From positions 1-64,000 of the forward strand of contig CAZAZT010000006.1 in assembly GCA_964489645.1 (NCBI GenBank): a stretch of 64,000 nt of DNA, given 5' to 3'. A model generated the notes under the pieces. That model made no database searches, had not been told where the DNA came from, and saw only the letters and a program-made list of their open reading frames with translations. The DNA is from JBEEPE01 sp964489645 (GTDB taxonomy: Bacteria > Verrucomicrobiota > Verrucomicrobiia > Chthoniobacterales > Chthoniobacteraceae). Made by a program: the position numbers and the translations under genes. Shown piece by piece: positions 7,902 to 17,230 of this stretch; the stretch's first letter is position 1; each line of letters starts with the position of its first letter.

Positions 7902-10235
7902 TTATTCGAGCGGTCCTGACCAGCGTTCGATGCGCGTGATGTGAACTTCTTCGCGGTTCCCGTCGAAATCGATCTTGCAGGTCTGACCGATCTTCTTCCC
8001 GAGCAGCTCTTGGGCTCGGGAGGAGCGGTAGGAGATGATGTTCCGTTCGGGCGCGGTATCCCATGCGCCGAGGATGTGGAAGGTTTGCGTCTCGCCGTTC
8101 CGGACGATGGTGACGGAGGTGCCCACGGACACGGAGTCGGTGGTCGATTCGGAGAAGTCGGTCCCACGGGCTTGGCCGAGTTCACGTTCGATCCGCGATT
8201 TTTCGAGGTTGAGCGTTTTCTCGTTTTCCTTGGCGGCTTTGTATTCCGCATTTTCGCGAAGGTCACCGTACTCGCGGGCGATCTGGATCTGTCGGATGTT
8301 ATCGGGGATCCGGCGTTGGACGAGGTCATCGTACTCGTTCTTACGGCGTTCGAGGCTGGTCCAAGAAACGATGATGAGCTCGGTGCCTTCCTCGGATTCG
8401 GTGGTGAGTAGGTGGCTGAGACTGCTGTGGGTCGTGATGATGCGATCGAACAGGGTCCGTCGGTTGAGGTCATCGAACGCGGGTGACGCGGTGAGTGCGC
8501 GCATGACGGCTGCTGCGCCTGATTCAAGCGCCTCGATCTGTTTGCGCCGCTCGCCATCTGCGACTTTTCTGGGAGTGTCGCCTGAGAGTTCGTCTTCCGA
8601 GTCGGTGGAGACGAATAGGGGCACGAGGTTTTTGTCGGCGAGGAGGAAGTCGTGCAGTTTGCGGTCCCGGTTCTCGTCGAACAGATCCTTTTCCAAGGCG
8701 CTGATGGTTGCGATGAACGCGCGTGGGTTGAGGAGGTTGCGAATGGACTGGCTTCTCCGGTTGGATTTCTGGAGGAGCCACATCAGGACACTTGTGGGGA
8801 TCTTGAGGTGGTTGATGGATTCCTCGAGCACTTTGAACAGTTGGTCTTTGTGAGACTTCTGTGAATCGGAGAGCCGTTTGGTGTCATCCGTGGCATGGAA
8901 CAGGGCGGCGATTTCACCGATCACGCGGCTATCGCACCGGAAGAGCAGGTCGAAACCGAGCTGCGGCCAGAGGTCGGGGAACGCCTCAGGGAGCGATGCG
9001 ACGACCTTGGGAAGTCGAGCGGCTGGGGTGTTGATGAGGATCTGTGATAGGTTGCTGATGTTGCGTCCTTTGAGGAGGTCAGCGATGACGAGTTCGGGGG
9101 TGGGCGCTTCATCTTTCGGGAAGAGTTCGAAGATCTCGTCCCGGATGGAGAGGAGCTGGAGCACGTCGTTGAGTGCGAGTTCCTTGTTCTGGCGGCTGAC
9201 GGTTTCGGCGCGCTTGAGGATGGTCAGCAGCAGTGCTCTTCCGGAATCGGCACCTTCCTTCGATAGGAGGTCGGCAAGGGCTTCGATGGTGCCGGATTCG
9301 AGAAGTTCGGTGACGCGTTTGGAGAGATCCTGTTTTGAGCTGTCCGATTGTTCGGGGAGTTCGGCGAGGTTGGAGATGGCGCGGATGGATCGCACGAGAG
9401 AATCCATCGTGGCGGATTCGCTGGGTTGGAGGATCAGTCCGAGTGCGATGTTGAAGGATTTGTCCTTCAGCGATTTATTCACCTCTTCGAGGCGTTTTGA
9501 GAGGGGGTCTTGCACGGGCTTCTCCTCGGGAGAGGCGGCGGGGGTGGAGAGGCATTCTCGGGTCGTGCGAGCGGCACGCGAAACTGCGCTCACCAGTTTG
9601 CCCACGGTCTCGAGTTGTGCTTTGACGTGCTTGCGGATGTCCTCGAGGGCTACGGCAATTTTCGGTCTCTGTGTCTCGGTGTTGAAGCGGTGGAGAAGGA
9701 CGGTCCAGTAGTCGGAGTTCTCTCTCGCGTTGATGGTGACGGGTTCCGTGCGTTTGGTTGGAACGTTGAAGCGCCCTGATTCTTTGATGGGCTTCGAGTT
9801 TTTGCTCCACCATGACTTGTAGGCTTCGGGCGAGGGGGCGCCTTTTTCGTCCGAGAAGACGGATTCTGTCAGGATATTCGCGATGCGTTCGAGTGAGATG
9901 TTGCCGAGGCTTTTGAGGACGCACTCGAAGAAGGCGACTGGGTCCTTGGTTGCCTGATCGCGGAGCCCGGCTTTGTCGGAGTGGAGACGGGTATAGAAGT
10001 GGTCTTCACCGATGGGTTCCAGTCGTTCGATGGCGAACGGGATTTCCATGGCGTGGTTCAGTTTGCCTAGGAAGTCGATGACGATGGATTTTTCGTCGAA
10101 GTTGAAGCGAGCAACTTTTCCGTAGCCCCATCCTTTGTTGAGAACAGAAGTGCCCGGCAGGAGTTTTTCGAGTTTATCGGCCTCTTTTTGAGTAATCTTT
10201 TGATCCTGAAGGGCGGACTGGATTTCGGAATTCAT
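7902..10235 (-). CDS. very long GreA-type transcription elongation factor
   Basis: 777 aa, about five times the usual 158-residue GreA. The last 157 residues (from about 621) are a full GreA/GreB unit: a coiled-coil with the tip motif YGDLRENAEYKAAKE, retaining the acidic pair D658 and E661 that stimulates RNA polymerase transcript cleavage, then a C-terminal FKBP-like domain. The first 600 residues are mostly helical with no assigned family; residues 30-100 are beta-rich (GYGKVARFNFDEKSIVIDF). Chlamydiae have a similarly extended GreA, so this looks like a PVC-superphylum architecture. It is the first gene of the minus-strand run. An ordinary short greA is not in the window. Confidence 0.85.
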   Translation of the reverse strand: MNSEIQSALQDQKITQKEADKLEKLLPGTSVLNKGWGYGKVARFNFDEKSIVIDFLGKLNHAMEIPFAIERLEPIGEDHFYTRLHSDKAGLRDQATKDPVAFFECVLKSLGNISLERIANILTESVFSDEKGAPSPEAYKSWWSKNSKPIKESGRFNVPTKRTEPVTINARENSDYWTVLLHRFNTETQRPKIAVALEDIRKHVKAQLETVGKLVSAVSRAARTTRECLSTPAASPEEKPVQDPLSKRLEEVNKSLKDKSFNIALGLILQPSESATMDSLVRSIRAISNLAELPEQSDSSKQDLSKRVTELLESGTIEALADLLSKEGADSGRALLLTILKRAETVSRQNKELALNDVLQLLSIRDEIFELFPKDEAPTPELVIADLLKGRNISNLSQILINTPAARLPKVVASLPEAFPDLWPQLGFDLLFRCDSRVIGEIAALFHATDDTKRLSDSQKSHKDQLFKVLEESINHLKIPTSVLMWLLQKSNRRSQSIRNLLNPRAFIATISALEKDLFDENRDRKLHDFLLADKNLVPLFVSTDSEDELSGDTPRKVADGERRKQIEALESGAAAVMRALTASPAFDDLNRRTLFDRIITTHSSLSHLLTTESEEGTELIIVSWTSLERRKNEYDDLVQRRIPDNIRQIQIAREYGDLRENAEYKAAKENEKTLNLEKSRIERELGQARGTDFSESTTDSVSVGTSVTIVRNGETQTFHILGAWDTAPERNIISYRSSRAQELLGKKIGQTCKIDFDGNREEVHITRIERWSGPLE

Positions 10236-10398
10236 ACGAACCGGAAAGAGTAACTGGATGGATTGGTATGAGCCAAGCAGTAAACCGGAGGATGGGATCT
10301 GGTGTGTTCTGGGACGGTGCGGGTTGGTGGCTGGGAGGTGGGATGAGGGGGGGCACCTTTCCGACGGCAGGAGGGAGGGGGTGCTCCTTGGAGACAGG

Positions 10399-12708
10399 TC
10401 ACTGGAGGTATTCGACCCCTTTTTTGCCTGTGGGAAGGACTGATTTCCCGTTCCAGCGGTAGATCATGATGGGCATCATGATGCCACCGGTGCCGAGTTC
10501 TCCTAGGTCTCCGGAGGAGACGCGAACGGTGATCTGGTTTTTTCCGGGTTTGAGATGTTTTCCGATGTCGGAGAATTCTGCGGGTTTTGCGAAGCCGAGC
10601 CATCCGCCGAGTCGGTTCCCATTGATGAAGACCTCGATGTCGTGATCGAAACCGCCGAACCACAATCGGAGTTCGCCAGCGGGCAGCTGGGGGGGGATGG
10701 AGAAGGTTGTCCGGTACCAGAGGTCACCGTGATAATGATCGAGGCCGTGATCCGCCCAAGACTGGGTGAATGTCTGGAAGGGTTGCCAAGAGGTATCGTC
10801 GAGTTCGGGGCTCCACCATTTTTTGGATGTGCCGGTTTTGTCCTCATCTTTTTGTGTGCGCCAGGTGTGCGGTAAGCGCGTGACGAGTTGTCCGCCATCC
10901 GAGAGTGCGGCTGCTCCTGCATCGACGGTCAGGCCGATGAAGCGGGTGTAGTAGCCCCACGCGTAGCGTTCATGGATCCAGTTGGGGTCGGTCTGGTTGG
11001 AGAGCGAATCGATGTGGGATTTCAGAGCGGATTGTGCTTGAGCGGCTTGGATGAAGTCGCACTTGCCGATGTGGTTCCAGATCTCCATGAAGAGCTCTGC
11101 GGTGTGGAGACCTGCCTCTGCCATTGCGACGGCGCGTTTGACCCGATCGCTTTTGGCTAGCGAAGCGGCTTCTTGGAGGTCGGCTCGGCTTTTTGAGAGG
11201 AGTTCGGGCGTCCAGATCTGGTGGAGTCCGTATTGGCTTCCGACATGGACGGGGGTCTCGTCGTACGCTTTGTCGAGTCGTTGCCAATATTGGCGCATGG
11301 GGGTGGCGGATTCGGCGTAGAATCCGGTGAAGTATTTTTCCATTTCTGCGTCCACATCGATATCGGTGTTCCATGCGAGCCGGGTGCAGAGGTAGAAGTG
11401 TGGGGCGTGGGCGGACCATGCGTCGATGGACTCGAAGATCCATGCGAGTTGGGAGGGTTCAGTTTTTTTGAGGGCTGAGGCGAGGCGTTTGTAGTAGGAG
11501 ATTTTGCTGAGGGGTACGAGGGCATCTGCGAGGTTGTAGTTGTAGGCATAGAAACCGATTTTTTTGGAGAGGGCGCCCCAGGCATGGATTTCTGAGCCGA
11601 GCAGTCGACTGGATTCGCAGACGGGGTTATCCGGCCCGTGGAAGCGGCAACGTCGGATGGGTGCGATCATTGGGAAGATGTTCGGGTGGAGGCTTTTCAG
11701 TTTGATTGGTGGGCGGGAGTATTCGCTGTAGACGAGGATGCCGAGATCTTTGTTGGGGAATTCGTTGGAGGTGAGGGTTGCGAGATCTCCTGCGAACCCG
11801 AAAATGCGATCGGCGCAGGAGGGCATCCCGCTGGTGGGTTCGAAGTATCCTGGCGAGTCGAGTCTTGCGCAGTTCGGGCATTCGCAGAGGTTTCCGCCGT
11901 CGTTCGGGCCAGCGGCGAAGATGCGCTGGTTTTCGGTGCGCATGCGTTCGAGGAGGGATGCGGAAGCGATGCGGACGGTCTCGGGGTTTGTGGTGCAGAG
12001 TTGTTTGGTGGTTCTTCGGCCGCGGTTGAGGCTGAAGAGTTCAGGGTGGGATTCGAAGTGTTGTTTGGGAGGGACAAGCCCATGCCAGGAGTGGTTCCAG
12101 CTACCTTGTTGATATTCGGCTTTGTTACGGACGATCCATCGTTGGGTGGATTTGTCGGGGTTCCCTTTTCCGCCGTACCAGAAGCGGCGGTTGACAGAGT
12201 TGCTGAGTCCGGTGTGGTCGAGGGAGTCGGGCAGTGTGGCTGTTTTGAGTGACGGGACGACTTCGCCGAGATCTCCTGGTGCGAACCAACCGCAGCCGAG
12301 GCGTTCGAGAAGGTCATAGATGCCATGGAGGACACCTTGGGGCGACTCACCGACGAGCAGGAGGCGGGAGTTATCGACTTTGTATCGGAATCCGTCTTGA
12401 GCGCCTGAGTGGCGGTCGAGTTTGAGTCCGAGTTGTGCAGCGAGGTTTCCAAGAACGATCACACCCGGTTTGGACGGCACTTGATCGGTGGATGCGGTGT
12501 GTTGGACATGAGCGGGTTTTCCGTTCATGCGATGGAGGAAGTTTGCGAGTTCGGATGCGGCTTCGTTGACGAGAGGGTTGTCGCTGGTGTGGACGAAGAT
12601 GTTGGCGTTGGGGGTGTGGTTGGAATCGAACACTGTGAAAGCGTGTGCTGCGAGTGGGCGAAGAGGGGATGCGATGAGCAGGAGGATTGAGGCGAGGAGG
12701 GGGCGCAT
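10399..12708 (-). CDS. secreted DUF4838 glycan-active protein with C-terminal beta-sandwich
   Basis: 769 aa with a signal peptide (MRPLLASILLLIASPLRPLAAHA). Residues 30-160 resemble the N-terminal glycohydrolase-like domain of alpha-glucuronidases (VIVLGNLAA, GFRYKVDNSRLLLVGESPQGVLHGIYDLLERLGCGWFAPG). Residues 220-480 match the DUF4838 TIM-barrel-like region with GPNDGGNLCECPNCARLD. The C-terminal 150 residues look like a galactose-binding jelly roll (WYRTTFSIPPQ, LRLWFGGFDHDIEVFINGNRLGG). A role in polysaccharide breakdown outside the cytoplasm is likely; the substrate cannot be named. It diverges from the PIG-L gene across 173 bases. Confidence 0.8.
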   Translation of the reverse strand: MRPLLASILLLIASPLRPLAAHAFTVFDSNHTPNANIFVHTSDNPLVNEAASELANFLHRMNGKPAHVQHTASTDQVPSKPGVIVLGNLAAQLGLKLDRHSGAQDGFRYKVDNSRLLLVGESPQGVLHGIYDLLERLGCGWFAPGDLGEVVPSLKTATLPDSLDHTGLSNSVNRRFWYGGKGNPDKSTQRWIVRNKAEYQQGSWNHSWHGLVPPKQHFESHPELFSLNRGRRTTKQLCTTNPETVRIASASLLERMRTENQRIFAAGPNDGGNLCECPNCARLDSPGYFEPTSGMPSCADRIFGFAGDLATLTSNEFPNKDLGILVYSEYSRPPIKLKSLHPNIFPMIAPIRRCRFHGPDNPVCESSRLLGSEIHAWGALSKKIGFYAYNYNLADALVPLSKISYYKRLASALKKTEPSQLAWIFESIDAWSAHAPHFYLCTRLAWNTDIDVDAEMEKYFTGFYAESATPMRQYWQRLDKAYDETPVHVGSQYGLHQIWTPELLSKSRADLQEAASLAKSDRVKRAVAMAEAGLHTAELFMEIWNHIGKCDFIQAAQAQSALKSHIDSLSNQTDPNWIHERYAWGYYTRFIGLTVDAGAAALSDGGQLVTRLPHTWRTQKDEDKTGTSKKWWSPELDDTSWQPFQTFTQSWADHGLDHYHGDLWYRTTFSIPPQLPAGELRLWFGGFDHDIEVFINGNRLGGWLGFAKPAEFSDIGKHLKPGKNQITVRVSSGDLGELGTGGIMMPIMIYRWNGKSVLPTGKKGVEYLQ

Positions 12709-12881
12709 GCTTCAAGTGGGCATGGTAAGGTCCTTGGAGTCAATAGCCTGTGTGCGAGGCAGGGTGTTGTCGTGTGGAGGATGCTGGGATGTTGGGGTGG
12801 ATCATGGACGACAAGGTCGTGTTTGGTCAGAGGGGTGTTTTCGTTTTGATGCTGAGACGGTTTTGATGGGAGACTGTCGGC

Positions 12882-13778
12882 ATGTCCTTTTTTTCGCGGG
12901 TTTTGGCGTTGTTCCTCCTGTTCGGCGTGCCGCTTGTCGCTGGGGATGGTGATGGGCGCAAGTTACGGATTGTCGTTTTTGGTGCGCATCCAGACGATGC
13001 GGAGTACAAGGTGGCGGGGACGGCGGTGAAGTGGGCTAGGCTTGGTCACGAGGTTAAGCTGGTGTCTGTGACGAACGGGGACATTGGGCACTGGGGGGAG
13101 GCGGGAGGTCCATTGGCTCAGCGGAGGACGGCGGAGGTTGCGGCGTGTGCGAAGAAGTTGGGGGTGACGTCGCAGGTTTTGGACATCCACGATGGGGAAC
13201 TTTTACCGACCTTGGAGAACCGGAAGTTGATCACGCGTGTGATCCGGGAGTGGAAGGCTGACATCGTGATCTCGCATCGGCCTTGGGATTATCATCCTGA
13301 TCATCGGTATGTGGGTGTTTTGGTGCAGGATGCAGCGTTCATGGTGACGGTGCCGTTCATTGTCCCGGACGTTCCGCATTTGAAGAAGAACCCAGTGTTC
13401 TTGTATTCGAGCGATGGGTTCCAGAAGCCGTATCCGTTCACTCCTGATGTGGCGGTGAGCGTGGATGATTCGTTTGATCAGAAGGTGGATGGGATCCACG
13501 AGTTGACGTCGCAGGCGTACGAGGGAGGGGCGACTGGCAGTGCGGAGTACGTTGCGAAGGAGGTTCCGCCGGTTTCTGATGAGGTTGGGAGGCGAGCGTG
13601 GTTGAAGCGCAGATGGGCGGTCAGGCAGAGTGCTGAGGCGGACAGGTTCAGGGATTTGTTGGTGAAGATTTACGGGCAGGAACGAGGCAAAGCGGTCAAG
13701 TACGCGGAGACCTATGAGGTTTGCGAGTATGGTCGGCGTCCTTCCGCGGAGGAGTTGAGGTTGCTGTTCCCGTTTTAG
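12882..13778 (+). CDS. secreted PIG-L (LmbE-like) deacetylase family protein
   Basis: 298 aa with a signal peptide (FFSRVLALFLLFGVPLVAG). The zinc motif AHPDDAEY lies near residue 36 and the second His motif YHPDHRYVG near 139, as in LmbE/PIG-L de-N-acetylases acting on N-acetylglucosaminyl groups. The signal peptide and the neighbouring carbohydrate genes suggest an extracytoplasmic glycan substrate. It is a plus-strand gene standing between two minus-strand genes, divergent from the DUF4838 gene and convergent with the DUF2088 gene 35 bases away. Confidence 0.87.
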   Translation: MSFFSRVLALFLLFGVPLVAGDGDGRKLRIVVFGAHPDDAEYKVAGTAVKWARLGHEVKLVSVTNGDIGHWGEAGGPLAQRRTAEVAACAKKLGVTSQVLDIHDGELLPTLENRKLITRVIREWKADIVISHRPWDYHPDHRYVGVLVQDAAFMVTVPFIVPDVPHLKKNPVFLYSSDGFQKPYPFTPDVAVSVDDSFDQKVDGIHELTSQAYEGGATGSAEYVAKEVPPVSDEVGRRAWLKRRWAVRQSAEADRFRDLLVKIYGQERGKAVKYAETYEVCEYGRRPSAEELRLLFPF

Positions 13779-13813
13779 GTGTGAGGGGATGGTGGGGCGA
13801 GTGTGGTGCGGGA

Positions 13814-15103
13814 TCAGAGGTCTTCGCGAAGGTACTTGATCTTGGGGGGCAGCATGCCGTTTGGGTCGAGGGGAAGGTCTCGCAGGGGGGTGAGGATTTC
13901 GAGATCTGGGCGTTGCTGAGCTTCGGAGAGGAATGATTCGCTACATTCGAGTTCGACGAGGTGAAGGGTGTTCCTGATCCAGAGCATGCGTGCGTTTTTG
14001 GGTTCTGTGAGGCCGATGGTTGAGAGCGCGACGGTCAGCATTTCGCGGTCGGTTGGATAGTGTGGAGGGATCATTCCGACCTGAGGGAAGCACGCTGTTG
14101 TGACATTGATGGCGGTGATCCGTTGATCCATTGCGCTGACGACTTGGGACAGGCAGAACTCGGATTTGCCCAGTCCGGTGGCGTTTCCGTGCGTTTGTTC
14201 GGTGAGGCTGCGAACGGCGATGCGTTTGATTTTCGGGAACTCGTCAGGTGCGGCTACGTGTTCGTATTGTTTTCGACCGATGATGTTGGTGTCCATGCCG
14301 CACCCCGAGATCTCTTTGCCGATCTGGTCCACGAGGAGGAGGTCTGCCTGTTGGAAGGGTAGACGGGGCAACCACTTCCTAGAGATGGCCAGCAGTTCGC
14401 GATCTCCGGATTCGATCTCTTTGGGGGTGAAGCCTCGGATGAGGCCTGTTTCGTCGTGTGCGTTTTCGACGATGCCGAGTGCTGCGATGATGCGTCCTTT
14501 GTCGATGACCCGTCGACCGACGCTCTGGATGATGTGGTCGAAGGAGTGGTCGACGAATGCGCGGTGATAGATTTTTGCGCCTTCGTGTTTACCGAGTCCG
14601 ATGAGGAGCATCTTCATCAATCCGCTTTGATGTTCGCCGAAGAGTTCGGTGTGGGGTTTGACGCGGGCGACGACCATGACGTGGTTTGCTGCGAGGGCGT
14701 CGTTGGAGAAGTGGACGGGGACGCCTTCATGCGTGTGGTCGATGATGGAGGTGGCCATGTCGGACCGGATGGGGCAGCCGCAGAAATCTTCGGTGATGCC
14801 GTAGTTTTCGAGGATATCTCGTTGGCCTTGAGATGTGCCTCCGCCGTGGCTTCCCATCGCTGCGACGATGAAAGGACGGGCTTGGAGTTGTTGGAAGAAT
14901 TGGGCGGTGGCTTTGAGGATGGAGGCGATGTTCGTTATGCCGCGGCTGCCTCCGGTGATGGCGATGGTGTCGCCGGGTTTGACTTTTTTTGCGATATCGA
15001 GCGCGCGGAGTTCGGCGTGTGTTGCGGCGGCGACGTCTTGGATGAGAGGGCGCTCAAAGTGTTGGCGGACGCGGAAGGTTTTTGGGAGACGCGATGGAAT
15101 CAC
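13814..15103 (-). CDS. DUF2088 / LarA-like (lactate racemase N-domain) protein
   Basis: The open frame runs to 15259, but its first 52 codons overlap the end of the DUF1080 gene and look non-coding (proline/serine-rich); the GTG at 15103 (VIPSRLPKTFRVRQHF, 429 aa) is the likeliest start, although no good Shine-Dalgarno precedes it. The protein carries the DUF2088 signature: GDTIAITGGSRGITNI, AAMGSHGGGTSQGQ, YGITE, VARVKPHTELFGEHQSGLMK and IGLGKHEGA. LarA racemases use a nickel-pincer cofactor; this broader family includes other hydroxyacid racemases/epimerases. The substrate is unknown and no larB, larC or larE is nearby. Confidence 0.8.
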   Translation of the reverse strand: MIPSRLPKTFRVRQHFERPLIQDVAAATHAELRALDIAKKVKPGDTIAITGGSRGITNIASILKATAQFFQQLQARPFIVAAMGSHGGGTSQGQRDILENYGITEDFCGCPIRSDMATSIIDHTHEGVPVHFSNDALAANHVMVVARVKPHTELFGEHQSGLMKMLLIGLGKHEGAKIYHRAFVDHSFDHIIQSVGRRVIDKGRIIAALGIVENAHDETGLIRGFTPKEIESGDRELLAISRKWLPRLPFQQADLLLVDQIGKEISGCGMDTNIIGRKQYEHVAAPDEFPKIKRIAVRSLTEQTHGNATGLGKSEFCLSQVVSAMDQRITAINVTTACFPQVGMIPPHYPTDREMLTVALSTIGLTEPKNARMLWIRNTLHLVELECSESFLSEAQQRPDLEILTPLRDLPLDPNGMLPPKIKYLREDL

Positions 15104-15203
15104 TGGAGTTCGTGTGATTGGGCTGGGTTGATTGTGGAGGGGAGCGGTTTTTCTTCTTGGGGTACGATGGGCGGAGGGGATTGGTATCGAGCCTTTCGGG
15201 GGA

Positions 15204-15941
15204 TCACTTGAGCACTGGTGCGGTTCGCTCAGGAGTGATGCATCCTGGGGGTAGTTCAAGGATCTGGATGTTGCGGAAGTGTATCTCGCTGCCTTCGGAC
15301 TCGAGGCACAAGTAGCCTTTTCGGGTACTGGATTGGCTCACCCCGTTGACGAATTTTCCGTTGATGGCGAGTTTGACGACGCCATCGGTGGCGACCACGT
15401 CATAGGTGTTCCACTCGCCGGCGCCTTTGCATCTGAACTCAGAGGACATGCTCCGTTTGCCGCGCGGGTTTTCGGGTACGACATCGAGGCCGTTTGCGCC
15501 GAACAGTTCGCCGCTGACGTAGCCTGGGTGGTTCGGTTGGCCGTCCTTTTTTGGATGGAGGAGGGGCCATTGGAGTTCTAACATTTGGACTTCGAGGCCT
15601 TTTGGAAGGTTGTTTGCCGGTGTGGGGGTCGCATCGCTCCAGAGGAAGACCCCGCTGTTACCGCCTGGCTTCATGTGGCGCCATTCGATGTGGAGGAGGA
15701 AGTTCTCGTACTGTTTTGCGCTTCGCATGACTCCGATGGGTTGACCCGTGCAGATGAGGAGACCGTCTTTCACGATCCAGGTGTCGCTGGAAGTGTTGAC
15801 GTCGACCCAGCCTGAGAGGTCCTTGCCATTGAATAGGGGTTTAAAGGACGGGAGGTCTTGAGCGCTGAGGGTGTGATGAGCGAGGAGGGTGAGAGCGCCG
15901 AGCAGGAGTGATCGGATCGCTTGGAATCGCATGGAGTTCAT
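15204..15941 (-). CDS. secreted DUF1080 protein (3-keto-disaccharide hydrolase family)
   Basis: The start was placed at 15941 (245 aa) so the protein opens with a signal peptide (FQAIRSLLLGALTLLAHHTLSAQ); the ATG at 15932 is equally possible and the upstream 28 codons of the open frame are unlikely to be translated. Family motifs: FKPLFNGKDLSGWVDV, WIVKDGLLICTG, FLLHIEWRHMKPGGNSGVFLW, EVQMLE and the final EIHFRNIQILEL strand, giving the concanavalin-like fold of DUF1080/GH16-like proteins. Some members hydrolyse 3-keto-glucosides. It lies 56 bases downstream of the lactonase gene on the same strand. Confidence 0.87.
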   Translation of the reverse strand: MNSMRFQAIRSLLLGALTLLAHHTLSAQDLPSFKPLFNGKDLSGWVDVNTSSDTWIVKDGLLICTGQPIGVMRSAKQYENFLLHIEWRHMKPGGNSGVFLWSDATPTPANNLPKGLEVQMLELQWPLLHPKKDGQPNHPGYVSGELFGANGLDVVPENPRGKRSMSSEFRCKGAGEWNTYDVVATDGVVKLAINGKFVNGVSQSSTRKGYLCLESEGSEIHFRNIQILELPPGCITPERTAPVLK

Positions 15942-15997
15942 GAGGGGGCGATTTGGGTGAGTTAGATCGGATGCGGGTTGCATCGGACGGCAAGGGA

Positions 15998-17146
15998 TCA
16001 CCTGATCTGGAGAAACTGGAAGCAAACGGGAGCGCCGAGTTCGAACTTAGCACCGGTTGGAGTGAGGGCGCCTGACGTTTGATCGATCTTGAATTGAACG
16101 ATGCTATCGGAGCCTTGGTTGCCGGCGAACGCCCAGCGACCAGTGGGGTCGACGCCGAAACCGCGTGGTGTTTTGCCTTCGGTAGATGTGTGTCCCACGA
16201 GGGAAAGGTGTCCTGATTTTTGGTCGATGGCGTAGGTCACGATGCTGTCGTGTCCGCGGTTGGATCCGTAGAGGAACTTGCCTGAGGGGTGCATGACGAT
16301 TTCTGCGGTGGACTGGCCTTTCCCCTCGTATCCGGCGGGGAGGGTTGGGATGGTTTGGATCTTTGTGAGACGTCCGCTGTGGGTATCGAATCGGAGAGCA
16401 GTGACACTCATCGCGCGTTCATCGATATCGTAGCAGAATTTGCCATCGGGGCTGAATACGAGGTGCCGCGGGTGCGTGTCGGTATCGGTTGTTGAGAAGG
16501 GCGGATCATTGGCGGTTAACGTTCCGGACTGTTCGTCGAAACGGTAGACATAGATGCGGTCGATTCCGGCATCGCAACTGAGTGCGAAACGGTTGCCTGG
16601 GGCGAAGTCGACGCTGTGCGCGTGCGGCTTGCGTTTTTCGTCGGGGGCGGGATGTCTATCGGTCCATGTGGAGGGCGCCAGCGAACCGTTGGGCGCGATG
16701 GGCAGGGAGGAGACGCTGCCGTCCCCATAGTTAGCGACCAGGAGGGTGTTACCGGCGGTATTGATGGCGAGGTGGCAGGGACCGTTACCGTTTGGCGGTT
16801 GTTGATTGATGCTGGTGAGGCGGCCATCGGGTTGGATGGCGAAACCTCCGACGATGCCGCCGTTCGGGTAGCCGCCTTCACCGGCAGCGAACAGGAACTT
16901 GCCGTTTGGATGGATGGTGATCCAAGAGGGGTTGGTCATTTCTCCGGCGAGTTCTGGGGCACCTATTGCTCCTGAGTTCGGGTTGAGCCGTGCGACGTAG
17001 ATACCTTGGCTTTTCTTGCCGGTGTACGTTCCGACGTAGACGAGCACGGTGCTGGGTTGGGGTGTCTCTGCTGCGTGGGAGATTGGCGAGAGGAGGAATG
17101 CGCTGGCGAGTAGCAGGCTGAGGGTCTGGAGGGTGGATAGGATCAT
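15998..17146 (-). CDS. secreted lactonase-family beta-propeller (6-phosphogluconolactonase-like)
   Basis: The start was placed at 17146 (382 aa), directly before a signal peptide (MILSTLQTLSLLLASAFLLSPISHA); the longer frame adds 21 unlikely residues. The mature part is a seven-bladed propeller of the YbhE/Pgl type: VYVGTYTGKKSQGIYVARLN, NPSWITIHPNGKFLFAAGEG, GPCHLAINTAGNTLLVANYGDGSV, ALSCDAGIDRIYVYRFD, PRHLVFSPDGKFCYDIDE and PRGFGVDPTGRWAFAGNQGSD. Periplasmic export argues against the cytoplasmic pentose-phosphate role and for hydrolysis of a sugar lactone formed outside the cytoplasm. It precedes the DUF1080 gene. Confidence 0.87.
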   Translation of the reverse strand: MILSTLQTLSLLLASAFLLSPISHAAETPQPSTVLVYVGTYTGKKSQGIYVARLNPNSGAIGAPELAGEMTNPSWITIHPNGKFLFAAGEGGYPNGGIVGGFAIQPDGRLTSINQQPPNGNGPCHLAINTAGNTLLVANYGDGSVSSLPIAPNGSLAPSTWTDRHPAPDEKRKPHAHSVDFAPGNRFALSCDAGIDRIYVYRFDEQSGTLTANDPPFSTTDTDTHPRHLVFSPDGKFCYDIDERAMSVTALRFDTHSGRLTKIQTIPTLPAGYEGKGQSTAEIVMHPSGKFLYGSNRGHDSIVTYAIDQKSGHLSLVGHTSTEGKTPRGFGVDPTGRWAFAGNQGSDSIVQFKIDQTSGALTPTGAKFELGAPVCFQFLQIR

Positions 17147-17230
17147 GTTTGAGAATGGGGGTGCGGGTTTGCTGGGGAGGTCATGATCGACGGGTTTCGG
17201 CGAACACATTTCCTCGATGGGGTACCGTGT

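Noticed and set aside
7844..8557. Long N-terminal extension of purU
   Set aside because: The extension overlaps the GreA-like gene out of frame and is Pro/Ser/Arg-rich; PurU homology begins at the ATG at 7843.
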